A stretch of DNA of 64,000 bases from Elysia chlorotica. Lineage: Eukaryota > Mollusca > Gastropoda > Plakobranchidae. Made by a program: the position numbers and the translations under genes. This document shows positions 8,596 to 19,045 of the stretch, piece after piece (positions within the stretch are counted from its first letter, which is position 1; every line of letters starts with the position of its first letter). The stretch lies in the NCBI GenBank assembly GCA_003991915.1, contig RQTK01000804.1:165826-229825 (forward strand), read 5' to 3'. A model generated the notes under the pieces. It searched no databases, was not told the DNA's origin, and saw only the letters and a list, made by a program, of their open reading frames with translations.

Positions 8596-11556
8596 ATGAA
8601 TTTAATAAGAGTTTTTAGTATTTTACTGGTGCATATTACAGCAGTAGAGTGTTTCGGCATATCTAATGTTCATTTTCCGTATAATAATATCGTTAAAGGC
8701 AAATCTCACAATGTTTCGTTAATTATACAAGGAAATTATTCGATAGATAAAAATGATAAACTATGGCCCGCGATAGTAAGAAAAAGTGATACTAATGATT
8801 TTAATACTACTTTATACGTATGTACCGGGAATACGCTGAAAATGTTTGTTCAAATGGATACAAAAATGCACGATAAGATTGCGCGAAATATCGACATAAT
8901 CAAACGTCGTAATGATGAAACGCAATTCGAACCTTTGTACAACTTTAGAAATCCCGAATATAAATGTTCGAAAATACCACTAGTTTATTTTAACGAAACT
9001 GCACGCTTTAAAATTTCCATAAACGTAACCAAATTCGGGCCAATCTATTTCGTAGACGAAGTTGGTGTTACTCCGTTTCACTACACTGAATTAATATCTC
9101 ATAAGAAAAAAGATTCGAACATCGGATTAAAATATTGCGAAGGAAACACATATTCGGGGTATTTGTACAAAATGGCTCCTAGACCCGTATGCCCCGATAA
9201 TATAGAATCGCGAAAACGCAAACACATAAAAGGAAAAATCATCATCTATAAACGGAATATCATAACATATTCGCATCCTGTAACTAAATGCACGATAACT
9301 AATACTTACGTATATTCGAACGGTGGATTTTCGCCTTTTAAAAGCGCTAGCGATAACAAACCGCCGATAGCCAAACCTTATAATGCGGATTTGAACAAGT
9401 GTAAAAATTCTGAAGAATTTAAAAAATATTACCCGGCGGAAAGTTTTTTAAATGACGTGTTGCCCGTCGTACAGGACGCCGACCATAAAGTAAAATGCGG
9501 CCCGCATCATAAAGTTTGTGAACATTGGAGATTGACACACAATGTGACAACTCCCGAGTATTTTGACTATCGTAAAACAAATAATGGCGCGTTGGAGGAA
9601 GGTTTAGCGAAGGGAACGTATTCTTACGGTCTGACACCCAATTATAAATATCGGACGGCTTATAGTCAACATGATAACTATCGCAAAGCTATTATGGTAA
9701 ACACCGAAATGTATATCAAAAACGGAGTAGGACACACGGCGTGGGGTAAAATACCAGCGGAAGTACTAAGATCAAATAATAACTACTATTACGGATTCAA
9801 TGATGGTGTAGTTATATGGGATCCTATTCCACGAATTGACGTTTGTGACTATATTCCTAGATTTACAGCCGAAGTAGATAGTGTAAGATATGATCATAAC
9901 GCTCTCGAAGATATTATGGACGACAGCGTTTACCTGAAATACTTTGTATCCGATCAATTTAAATCTATGATAGCCGTAAATAACGAAATGGAAATTTCTT
10001 TTAAGAATAAGAAATCCTCTCCTAGTTGTATACCAAAGATCTTTAATACGAACATTGAAAACAAAGACACGTCGACTCGCATATACAAATTGAATACTGA
10101 TGAAATCTTAATTTGGTATCCATATCAAAACGGTTTTAGCGGTAATGGACATACGAAATTTCATTCGGCGTTAAATCATAAAATGATTAATGTATATAAG
10201 AATAATGATATTATAAGAGCTCAATATTCGAGCGAAGTTAATCAAATTGATGCAAATTATAAACTAATCTACCAAACACATCATCATAATAAATCGCTCG
10301 AAGATGGTGATGATGTTACGGGTGATGTTATATCAAATCATCAAGTGCTGGAAGTCGAAAATATTCAGTATCAAAACTACAAGGATAAAGAACAAGATGA
10401 GATAAATCAGCACATTCGCATTCTTCAAAATTGTAAACAAGATCAATCGACGTACGATAATTTTAAAAAACTATTGGATGTAGATCCTAGTAAAATACTA
10501 TCCGAAAAGTTAAATAGACCTGTCGAGGCTAGTCATGGAGGTAATAACTACTATAACATTAAGGAGTGTGAAAAAGTTATCGTTCACAAAGTCTTGAAAT
10601 CTATGATTACTAACGATACGTCGTATAGGATTAACACTGATAGATTCACCGATGTTATTCGAGATTCTGTAGATTTGATTAAAGAAGGTTTTCCCGTACC
10701 CGACGAGTATAAAGACATGCCTACTATTTTACGAGAAAAGGGCAATATAGCGCCTTCTGTAGGCAAGTGTCTATCGTATCCATTGGTGATATTTTCACTG
10801 ACTGAATTTCCGGTAAAAATGATTGGACAGATATCTAAATCCGGTGTTGTACGTACGTCAAATTTCGTCTATTTAGAACAGTGCGATCCACGCCGAAGAC
10901 ACGCATTTGACATCGAGGAAAATGTGTATTATTTCGAAGGATATAAATTAAAAAGCGTATTTAAAACGAACGAAAGTAACAGTAACATCAAAATTGTAGA
11001 ATTTGATAGACCGGCCGATACATCAGAAGAAGAATCCATCAGTTATCATATACCTACGAATGTCATAGCAGAGAATTTATACAGCATACGAGATACCCAG
11101 TCTGCATACAGTACGTTAACCGATTTAATCTATGCCGTATCAGCAAATACACTAGCTACGGTTAAATACGAATATAATCCCGAATACAAGGGATCTGAAG
11201 GGGACGGCAATGGAATATTCGATCTTAAATTGGACGATGGATTGGTTAATAGTGTAACGGGAGGTCTCGGTCATATCATCGGAAATATTGGATCTGCTGG
11301 TAGAGATTTACTTGAAGGTGCAGGTACGGGCTATGGTCAATTACTCGAACATGCCGGATCTGGTATAGGCAAAGCGGCCGAAGGAGTCGGTAAAGGAGGA
11401 TCATCATTAATATCATCTCTGGGATCTGCATTGGGGAATACGCTTTTGCCCGTTGCTATAGGTATAGTCGGTGTAATTATATTAGCAGTCATTATATACG
11501 TTGTATATAAGAAAGTCTTAATAAATGATAATGATGAAGAAAAAAAATCATTGTGA
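8596..11556 (+). CDS. Glycoprotein B-like fusogen, copy A
   Basis: A 986-residue type I membrane protein: signal peptide (residues 1-19), many N-glycosylation sites, a membrane segment at ~949-971 and a short charged tail. The C-terminal third follows herpesvirus gB. A central helix with C-x-Q-x(6)-F-x(2)-L (residues ~604-625) leads into 'DPSKILSEKLNRPVEA', matching gB 'NPSAIL...N.P..A'. 'CLSYPLVIFSL...IGQI' (about 722-745) matches gB 'CYSRP.V.F....GQLG', and a Gly-rich membrane-proximal segment precedes the anchor. gB is the class III fusion protein of herpesviruses. A paralogue follows directly (11658-14507). The N-terminal domains are too diverged for me to place the fusion loops. Confidence 0.75.
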   Translation: MNLIRVFSILLVHITAVECFGISNVHFPYNNIVKGKSHNVSLIIQGNYSIDKNDKLWPAIVRKSDTNDFNTTLYVCTGNTLKMFVQMDTKMHDKIARNIDIIKRRNDETQFEPLYNFRNPEYKCSKIPLVYFNETARFKISINVTKFGPIYFVDEVGVTPFHYTELISHKKKDSNIGLKYCEGNTYSGYLYKMAPRPVCPDNIESRKRKHIKGKIIIYKRNIITYSHPVTKCTITNTYVYSNGGFSPFKSASDNKPPIAKPYNADLNKCKNSEEFKKYYPAESFLNDVLPVVQDADHKVKCGPHHKVCEHWRLTHNVTTPEYFDYRKTNNGALEEGLAKGTYSYGLTPNYKYRTAYSQHDNYRKAIMVNTEMYIKNGVGHTAWGKIPAEVLRSNNNYYYGFNDGVVIWDPIPRIDVCDYIPRFTAEVDSVRYDHNALEDIMDDSVYLKYFVSDQFKSMIAVNNEMEISFKNKKSSPSCIPKIFNTNIENKDTSTRIYKLNTDEILIWYPYQNGFSGNGHTKFHSALNHKMINVYKNNDIIRAQYSSEVNQIDANYKLIYQTHHHNKSLEDGDDVTGDVISNHQVLEVENIQYQNYKDKEQDEINQHIRILQNCKQDQSTYDNFKKLLDVDPSKILSEKLNRPVEASHGGNNYYNIKECEKVIVHKVLKSMITNDTSYRINTDRFTDVIRDSVDLIKEGFPVPDEYKDMPTILREKGNIAPSVGKCLSYPLVIFSLTEFPVKMIGQISKSGVVRTSNFVYLEQCDPRRRHAFDIEENVYYFEGYKLKSVFKTNESNSNIKIVEFDRPADTSEEESISYHIPTNVIAENLYSIRDTQSAYSTLTDLIYAVSANTLATVKYEYNPEYKGSEGDGNGIFDLKLDDGLVNSVTGGLGHIIGNIGSAGRDLLEGAGTGYGQLLEHAGSGIGKAAEGVGKGGSSLISSLGSALGNTLLPVAIGIVGVIILAVIIYVVYKKVLINDNDEEKKSL

Positions 11557-11657
11557 TAAAAACCTTTTATTTTATTATTGTGACAAATTGAAATAACGAA
11601 AAAAAATTGACAGATTGCCTTTTTAATCTGTGAGATTTTTTGCCAGACTTCAATGCT

Positions 11658-14507
11658 ATGTCACGTAAATTCATAATGTTGTTCCTTTTGTCGTTATTTC
11701 TATGTATATACGATGTTTTGTGTATAGGTATTAACAATTTTCATTTTCCTATAGGAAATGTAGTACGTGGAAAGTATCCCATAACTCATATAGCCATAAG
11801 TGGAACGTATCGAATGGTTAAATCAGATTACCCTAAAGGCATGGATGTGAATATAACCAAAATCATAGGAGACGGCCCTTGGGTGTGTGACGATCATCAA
11901 TTGATCGCTCAGGTGATGGGTCTACATATTTCTAACGCTACGCTAGCGACGTTCGAGAATAATTTAAACTATTTGAAATCACAATCTCAAAACTTGCCGT
12001 CTCTTATTGCGAGCGGCATGGTTAAAGTACCTTTCGATGTGACGAATTGTACAAAGGTTTCTCTATCTCCCACGAGCGAACCAGATGTGTATACATTCGA
12101 TTTATACTTGAAAACGAATAATTTCGGACCTATATTATTCGTAGATTATCTAGGAATTGGAACGTATAACTATATAAGTAGTACAAGCAAAACGAACAGC
12201 CAGTATCAAAACGGTAAAGTGATAAGATTTTGCGATAATTATAAATACTCTGGTTATTTATATTCTTTGGCACCCAGACCCATATGTCCGGCATATATTT
12301 CTAGATATACGAAGGTGGGCTACGGGAAAATTACCATATATAAGAAGAATGTTTTAGCTTATCACATACCTGCTCATTTATGCGGAATAACGAAAACATA
12401 CGTTTGGAGTTACGGAAAGATAGGTCATTGCGACGATAATAGACCGGGGATAACATCTCAAGCTCCGGGTAATTTAAATCAGTGCGTAGGTTCAGAAAAA
12501 CAAAAAAAGTATTATCCCAACTTTAATCCTTCTTCACCCGGGGATTTTGGAGATTTAAATAAATATACGGACGATATAGATCAGCATTTGTTTTGCGGGC
12601 CTACCCCGAAACGGTGTAGAGATTGGGTATCGAATTTTACTATTTACGATCCTAAAAAAGAATTTAGTTACAAAGGAAATGGTACTAAGGGACCTAATTG
12701 GTTTGAACCAATCAAACACGGTATGTCTTATCGGTACGGACTTCCCTTACATTGGCAATGTATGTTTCTTCGTAACCAAAGAGATTATTTTTGGTTCGCG
12801 AATATAATTCCTACCAATATTACGGTTATCATGCCCGATTTTTACGGAAATATTCCTACAGTTGGTCATATAGGAAAAAACGATTTAATCAACGGTTATT
12901 ATAGTTCAGACATATACGGAACTATTGTATGGGATCCTAAAGCGATGAACGATTTGTGTCCGTACGTTCCTAGATTAAACGCCAATGTAGAAACTATAAC
13001 GTACCACGGAGTGGATATAGTGGGTGGACTACGAAATGCGAAATCTATGACTTATTACTTTAACGATGATTTACGAGCGGCTATAGCTACTACTGATGAT
13101 ATGATGGTTAATGGGCAAGAATTTAAGTGTGTAAAATATACTTCCGGTGACAAATTATACAAACTAAACACTGGCGAAATTATGGTATTTTCAGAGTTGA
13201 CGAAAGAAGAGTACTTGGATACGGTTCGTAAAAAAGGATTTGTGAAACATCACGCGCATTCGTTCGTTAATCACGTTAATACTTATCATCTCAATCAAAC
13301 TAACGAACACGAAATTTCCGTCGTATCTGCCGATGATACGGACGATAGCTCTAATTTAAACTTTAACGATATATCTCAGCCACCGACACTAGTGACAGAA
13401 GCCGAATCTATAGATTATATCGAAATGCAGTCTGAAGCGGAGAGACGTCGTAATTTACAAATCAGAACAGCTCAACATTGTCAAATGACTGAACAATTAT
13501 GGGATAACTTTAATCAGTTGTTAAATATAGATCCGAGTGTGGCGTTGACTCAAAAATTGAATACACCTATTAAAGCTACGCACGGAGGTAATAATTTCTA
13601 CAATATAAAGAAATGCGAACTTGTAATCGTACATCACGTATTAAAGTCGCTATATACTAATGATACAACGCCGATTGTCATAAGCCCGAATAGCACTACA
13701 ACAATTCGTCAAATCGTTACAAATAAAGGTATAACTAAACCACGATCCGATATCTGTTTAACCTATCCCATAATTGTGTTTAGTACCAAATCCAACCCAG
13801 GAACGCGTTTACTAGGGCAATTATCATTTTCTGGTATTATAGATATAATGAAAATTAGTAATTTTGCTTACTGCGATCAATCTAAGAAATATGCGTTTAC
13901 GATTTATAATACGACGTATTTTTATACCAATTATATATTATCGAGTACTTTTGACGCAGAAGAACTGAGTAAAAACAATCAGAATTTGCAATCTAATAAA
14001 CACGTAGAAGATCGAGATATGATTCACGTTTTTGATATAGCATATCACGGCGCTCAAGAACACGTCAATACTTATTTGCCTTCTCAACTAGTGTCTTATG
14101 ATGAATATACGATTGAAGAACAACAAAGCGCCGTTATCTCTATATCTGAACTCATTCAAGAGGCTAATAGAATGAAATATCAAGAACAATTAGATGTTCA
14201 CACCGGTGAATACGTATCCAACGAAGATGGGTTTTTCGGTAGCTTGGGTGACATAGGAGATGTTTTAACAGGGATCACCACGGGTGTTGGAGATGCTATC
14301 GGCGATGTATTATCGGCCGGTACGTCTTCTTTGGGAAGTTCCATCATGGGTGTATTAAAATCCATCATAACGCCTTTGCTTATAGGTTTGATCACTGTTA
14401 TCGTCATATTTGTGACAGGTCAATTGATATATAAAAAAGTGTTAATGAACGATAGCGGCAGCAGTTCTGAAAGACGAATAATAATACAACCACAACAAGA
14501 AAAATAA
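11658..14507 (+). CDS. Glycoprotein B-like fusogen, copy B
   Basis: The 949-residue protein starts at ATG 11658; the longer frame has no ATG. It has a signal peptide (MSRKFIMLFLLSLFLCIYDVLC), a membrane anchor at ~904-926 and a basic tail. It is paralogous along its length to the preceding gene: 'YSGYLYSLAPRPICP' versus 'YSGYLYKMAPRPVCP', and 'HGGNNFYNIKKCELVIVHH' versus 'HGGNNYYNIKECEKVIVHK'. It keeps the gB-like core helix, 'IDPSVALTQKLNTPIKA', 'CLTYPIIVFS...LLGQLS' and a Gly/Ser-rich pre-membrane segment. The intergenic gap is ~100 bp, suggesting its own promoter. The pair may form separate trimers or work at different entry steps (inference). Confidence 0.75.
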   Translation: MSRKFIMLFLLSLFLCIYDVLCIGINNFHFPIGNVVRGKYPITHIAISGTYRMVKSDYPKGMDVNITKIIGDGPWVCDDHQLIAQVMGLHISNATLATFENNLNYLKSQSQNLPSLIASGMVKVPFDVTNCTKVSLSPTSEPDVYTFDLYLKTNNFGPILFVDYLGIGTYNYISSTSKTNSQYQNGKVIRFCDNYKYSGYLYSLAPRPICPAYISRYTKVGYGKITIYKKNVLAYHIPAHLCGITKTYVWSYGKIGHCDDNRPGITSQAPGNLNQCVGSEKQKKYYPNFNPSSPGDFGDLNKYTDDIDQHLFCGPTPKRCRDWVSNFTIYDPKKEFSYKGNGTKGPNWFEPIKHGMSYRYGLPLHWQCMFLRNQRDYFWFANIIPTNITVIMPDFYGNIPTVGHIGKNDLINGYYSSDIYGTIVWDPKAMNDLCPYVPRLNANVETITYHGVDIVGGLRNAKSMTYYFNDDLRAAIATTDDMMVNGQEFKCVKYTSGDKLYKLNTGEIMVFSELTKEEYLDTVRKKGFVKHHAHSFVNHVNTYHLNQTNEHEISVVSADDTDDSSNLNFNDISQPPTLVTEAESIDYIEMQSEAERRRNLQIRTAQHCQMTEQLWDNFNQLLNIDPSVALTQKLNTPIKATHGGNNFYNIKKCELVIVHHVLKSLYTNDTTPIVISPNSTTTIRQIVTNKGITKPRSDICLTYPIIVFSTKSNPGTRLLGQLSFSGIIDIMKISNFAYCDQSKKYAFTIYNTTYFYTNYILSSTFDAEELSKNNQNLQSNKHVEDRDMIHVFDIAYHGAQEHVNTYLPSQLVSYDEYTIEEQQSAVISISELIQEANRMKYQEQLDVHTGEYVSNEDGFFGSLGDIGDVLTGITTGVGDAIGDVLSAGTSSLGSSIMGVLKSIITPLLIGLITVIVIFVTGQLIYKKVLMNDSGSSSERRIIIQPQQEK

Positions 14508-14603
14508 ATTGTAAATGTTATGAATCTGTATAAATGACGGGTTGATACAAAAAATAGGGGTTTTTGTATAACTATCCTGTCATAAATACAAAATTCAAAA
14601 AAT

Positions 14604-17600
14604 TCAAGTTTTATTCATCATTTTCATATATATATCATCGTAATAGTGTTCGAATGTTCGTGTACTACTCAAGTTATCGTCTATGACAACTTCGTTACTG
14701 GCCTTCATGGTGTCTAAAACGGCCCACATTTGACTAAACCCCATGCGAGTTACACCAACACCGTTTACATAATCGACAAAGTATCTAATAACTTCGGTGT
14801 AGCCGACGGTGTTTAAAAGAGCTAAAATTTCCAATTTGTTATTCTGAAACCATAACGAAACTTTTAAAATTCTAATGGGGTTTGAGAAACAAGATCGGTA
14901 TTTATTATAGTATGCGCAAAGTATGTATATTTTAGCTAACATCAATCCCAAATCACGATCTATTACAAAGATATCTTCGTGTTCGAAGAGAGTATAGTAT
15001 ATCATATTATGTAGCGTATCGAGACTTCTAACCCGTTCAATATGCGAGTAATGCTTATTTCGATTGTTATAGTCCATATTCTTCAGTTTATTGATCTTTT
15101 CAAATTGGTTCAATATAGGTTCTAGTTCTCGCATCAACCTAGGAGTTTGACTAAAATCTTGTTCTGTTTCTTCCATATCATCTACCAATTTATACTTGAA
15201 ACTCTCGATTCCAGTATATTCATTGATAATATTTATACGTCGAACCTGTAAATACGATTTCTTTGCAAATTTATTGTATAAATTACTTCTATACAGAGTA
15301 TAATTTTCCAAGTCTTTGTATACATCGTCTGGTATATAATCAGCTGCGTTGCCTCTAAACTCGAAGACGTTACCCATTAAATCTTTATACGTATTACTTT
15401 TGGCGATTCTAAATTCTGCATCACTGGGATATAACTTCTGTTCTCCCGATTTATATTCGGCCAAATCGACTATGTAGTAGACATTTTTACGTATTAAGAT
15501 ATCGAACCTAGCGACTGTATCCGTAGCGTAATTTAATGAATAATTCGTACGTTTTTGCAATACGTCAAAATTAATAGGATGTAGTGTATATTTGAACAAT
15601 CCACCCGTTTGAAACATGTACATTCCCAATCGCATATCGCATCTCATTTTAAACGCGGTAGTAAAATTCTTCAGGTATTTCTTAAAATCCCGATGATTTT
15701 TAACGACTTTAGTCGAGTATAGTTCCAGTTCCTTTAAGATATCTTCTAAAATCTGAGGAGTTGCTACATCCGTGTCAAAATATCTCCAGAGAGTGTCAAA
15801 TTCTATACGATCTCTAGGATCTACAACCATCGTTTGGATAGGCGTCATGGCCGTGCCCTCTTTAATATCGTATGAAAACACGTATTTAGATAGTTGATGA
15901 GCGCCCATTTGATGATTATTGCTACTCATAGATAAGATTTTATCCTGTAACATTTTATTCTCTGTAACGTTAAACGTTAACGATTTTTGTTGCATATCGA
16001 ATACATTCTTAAGATAATCAAAGCTCTGTTGATGTTGTTCTCGTTGCGTTTTTAATAGATTAGACTCATCTGCTATAGGTGTTTTTTTACTTTGTTCTCT
16101 CAACGTGTTAATTTCGTTCATTTGAAGTTTTAATGCTTCATTTTGCGTAGACATAACATTTCTAGTCATATCCACAATTTCCTTATTAAAACCCTGTTCT
16201 AGTTGCGTTTTTAATAGATTAGACCCATCTGCTATATGTGTTTTTTTACTTTGTTCTCTCAACGTGTTAATTTCGTTCATTTGAAGTTTTAATGCTTCAT
16301 TTTGCGTAGACATAACATTTCTAGTCATATCCACAATTTCCTTATTAAGACCCATAATACCACATGTGCAAGATTTGTTCTGTTTTTTTGATTTATCATG
16401 CTTTACTTCGATATTATCATCGAGTGATGTATTGAGGTCTTCTTCTTCATCTTCTTCTGACATGTTCATATCTTCATTTTTCGTTTTAACATCAAGTTGA
16501 GTTTTTAGAGTTTCAATTTTCTCTTCCAGCAATTTAACAGTTTTGGTCAATTCATAAACTTCACTAGATTTTTCTTGTTCCTCCAACGCTGATCTGAGTT
16601 TCGCTTTCTCCTGTTCTAATTTTTGGACTTTCTTTTCTAAGTCTCGTTTTTCATTTTTGTAAATAGCTTCTACTCTATCCCTTTGTTCGATTAATTGACT
16701 GTCTGCATTGCGTGCTTGATATAAGTCGTTTAATTCTTTCTTTAATTCTTGTTTTTCATTTTCGCAACTAGCTAATTTCGCTCTCTCCTGTTCTAATTTT
16801 TGGACTTTCTTTTCTAATTCTTGTTTTTCCCTTTCACAACTACCTAATTTGTGTGATTGACCCTGTAGTGCCTGTGTTAACTCTTCTTTCTCTTCGTTAA
16901 CTTTTCTCCATTTCTCAATGTATTTATTTTTTTCTATTTCTGATTTTTGAAAGTTCTCGTTTAGCTCATTATAGTTACCGTCTAGTTCTTGATGGAGTGA
17001 TTTTAAAACAGCATCGTTATTTTTCAGAAACTGTAAGTCTGCTTCTAACTTTTCATTTTGTTCTCTAAGCTCACTAATTTTATTCTTAAATACTGTGGTA
17101 GTTTGAGCGCCATCATTGTTTATCGCGGTGATTTGGCTTTCCAGCTCGGTATTATTTTTGCTAACTTTTTTCCAGTTCTCAAAGTATTCATTTTCTCTCA
17201 TTTCTGACTCTTTAAATCTCTCGTTTAACCCTTCAAAACGAGCTGTTAAAACTTCCTTTTCTTTTTTCACGGACTGTAATATATCTTCCTGTTCATTTTT
17301 TCTCATTTCTGACTCTTTAAATTTCTCTTTTAGCTCATTATGGTTACCGTCTAGTTCTTGATGGAGTGATTTTAAAATGGCATCGTTGGCTTTCAGCGTC
17401 TGTATTTCTTTTTCTAAATTCTTAATTTCCCCGTTAAGCTCACCAATTTTATTCTGAAATACTGCGGTACATTGAGCGCCATCATTGTTTATCGCGGTGA
17501 TTTGGCTTTCCAGCTCGGTATTATTTTTGCTAACTTTTTTCCAGTTCTCAAAGTATTCATTTTCTCTCATTTCTGACTCTTTAAATTTCTCGTTTAACCA

Positions 17601-17675
17601 TTCAAAGCGAGCTGTTAAAACTTCCTTTTCTTTTTTCACGGACTGTAATATATCTTCCTGTTCATTTTTTCTCAT
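14604..17675 (-). CDS. Coiled-coil tegument-like protein, long C-terminal segment
   Basis: A 1023-codon frame beginning at ATG 17675. The first ~450 residues are coiled coil (Glu/Lys/Gln heptads) built of repeats such as FKESEMR, SLHQELDG and KKVQKLEQE. A short Cys-containing piece (SCTCGIMG) and a 53-residue tandem repeat (GFNKEIVDMTRNVMSTQNEA, twice) follow. Residues ~600-1023 form a non-repetitive globular domain. Its N-terminal half belongs to a ~1.4-kb tandem duplication shared with 17680-19045. The locus looks interrupted at the duplication (about two breaks), so this frame may not correspond to a whole protein. Family unknown. Length and coiled coils suggest a structural or tegument role (inference). 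Confidence 0.55.
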   Translation of the reverse strand: MRKNEQEDILQSVKKEKEVLTARFEWLNEKFKESEMRENEYFENWKKVSKNNTELESQITAINNDGAQCTAVFQNKIGELNGEIKNLEKEIQTLKANDAILKSLHQELDGNHNELKEKFKESEMRKNEQEDILQSVKKEKEVLTARFEGLNERFKESEMRENEYFENWKKVSKNNTELESQITAINNDGAQTTTVFKNKISELREQNEKLEADLQFLKNNDAVLKSLHQELDGNYNELNENFQKSEIEKNKYIEKWRKVNEEKEELTQALQGQSHKLGSCEREKQELEKKVQKLEQERAKLASCENEKQELKKELNDLYQARNADSQLIEQRDRVEAIYKNEKRDLEKKVQKLEQEKAKLRSALEEQEKSSEVYELTKTVKLLEEKIETLKTQLDVKTKNEDMNMSEEDEEEDLNTSLDDNIEVKHDKSKKQNKSCTCGIMGLNKEIVDMTRNVMSTQNEALKLQMNEINTLREQSKKTHIADGSNLLKTQLEQGFNKEIVDMTRNVMSTQNEALKLQMNEINTLREQSKKTPIADESNLLKTQREQHQQSFDYLKNVFDMQQKSLTFNVTENKMLQDKILSMSSNNHQMGAHQLSKYVFSYDIKEGTAMTPIQTMVVDPRDRIEFDTLWRYFDTDVATPQILEDILKELELYSTKVVKNHRDFKKYLKNFTTAFKMRCDMRLGMYMFQTGGLFKYTLHPINFDVLQKRTNYSLNYATDTVARFDILIRKNVYYIVDLAEYKSGEQKLYPSDAEFRIAKSNTYKDLMGNVFEFRGNAADYIPDDVYKDLENYTLYRSNLYNKFAKKSYLQVRRINIINEYTGIESFKYKLVDDMEETEQDFSQTPRLMRELEPILNQFEKINKLKNMDYNNRNKHYSHIERVRSLDTLHNMIYYTLFEHEDIFVIDRDLGLMLAKIYILCAYYNKYRSCFSNPIRILKVSLWFQNNKLEILALLNTVGYTEVIRYFVDYVNGVGVTRMGFSQMWAVLDTMKASNEVVIDDNLSSTRTFEHYYDDIYMKMMNKT
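16041..16350. repeat. 159-bp tandem repeat (two copies) inside coding sequence
   Basis: Two nearly identical 159-bp units (starting near 16043 and 16202) encode 53 residues each in the minus-strand coiled-coil protein. A third, partial match occurs at about 17683-17750 as part of the larger duplication. The unit length is a multiple of three, so the reading frame is kept. Confidence 0.8.
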
Positions 17676-19045
17676 TATTCATTTGAAGTTTTAATGCTTC
17701 ATTTTGCGTAGACATAACATTTCTAGTCATATCCACAATTTCCTTATTTAAGACCCATAATACCACATGTGCAAGATTTGTTCTGTTTTTTTGATTTATC
17801 ATGCTTTACTTCGATATTATCATCGAGTGATGTATTGAGGTCTTCTTCTTCATCTTCTTCTGACATGTTCATATCTTCATTTTTCGTTTTAACATCAAGT
17901 TGAGTTTTTAGAGTTTTGGTCAATTCATAAACTTCACTAGATTTTTCTTGTTCCTCCAACGCTGATCTGAGTTTCGCTTTCTCCTGTTCTAATTTTTGGA
18001 CTTTCTTTTCTAAGTCTCGTTTTTCATTTTTGTAAATAGCTTCTACTCTATCCCTTTGTCGATTAATTGACTGTCTGCATTGCGTGCTTGATATAAGTCG
18101 TTTAATTCTTTCTTTAATTCTTGTTTTTCATTTTCGCAACTAGCTAATTTCGCTCTCTCCTGTTCTAATTTTTGGACTTTCTTTTCTAATTCTTGTTTTT
18201 CCCTTTCACAACTACCTAATTTGTGTGATTGACCCTGTAGTGCCTGTGTTAACTCTTCTTTCTCTTCGTTAACTTTTCTCCATTTCTCAATGTATTTATT
18301 TTTTTCTATTTCTGATTTTTGAAAGTTCTCGTTTAGCTCATTATAGTTACCGTCTAGTTCTTGATGGAGTGATTTTAAAACAGCATCGTTATTTTTCAGA
18401 AACTGTAAGTCTGCTTCTAACTTTTCATTTTGTTCTCTAAGCTCACTAATTTTATTCTTAAATACTGTGGTAGTTTGAGCGCCATCATTGTTTATCGCGG
18501 TGATTTCGTTTTCCAACTCGGCATTCTTTTTGCTAACTATTTTCCATTTCTCAAGGTATTCATTTTTTCTCAGTTCTGACTCTTTAAATCTCTCGTTTAA
18601 CCCTTCAAAACGAGCTGTTAAAACTTCCTTTTCTTTTTTCACGGACTGTAATATATCTTCCTGTTCATTTTTTCTCATTTCTGACTCTTTAAATTTCTCT
18701 TTTAGCTCATTATGGTTACCGTCTAGTTCTTGATGGAGTGATTTTAAAATGGCATCGTTGGCTTTCAGCGTCTGTATTTCTTTTTCTAAATTCTTAATTT
18801 CCCCGTTAAGCTCACCAATTTTATTCTGAAATACTGCGGTACATTGAGCGCCATCATTGTTTATCGCGGTGATTTGGCTTTCCAGCTCGGTATTATTTTT
18901 GCTAACTTTTTTCCAGTTCTCAAAGTATTCATTTTCTCTCATTTCTGACTCTTTAAATTTCTCGTTTAACCATTCAAAGCGAGCTGTTAAAACTTCCTTT
19001 TCTTTTTCCACGAACTGTAATTTATCTTCCTGTAGTTTTTGGTTT
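16281..19045. repeat. ~1.4-kb tandem duplication of coiled-coil coding sequence
   Basis: Sequence at about 16281-17680 recurs at about 17684-19045, offset by ~1.40 kb (for example CACATGTGCAAGATTTG at 16361 and 17764). The copies are near identical with a few small differences, including a stretch of ~30 bp present in only one. Inside each unit are shorter internal repeats. The high identity suggests a recent duplication, or an assembly effect at a repeat. A 71-codon frame at 17744-17959 is part of the second copy and is not listed as a gene. Confidence 0.8.

Noticed and set aside
16041-19045. CRISPR array or other spaced-repeat system
   Set aside because: The repeats are long, contiguous, in frame and coding for coiled coil; there are no short repeats with unique spacers.
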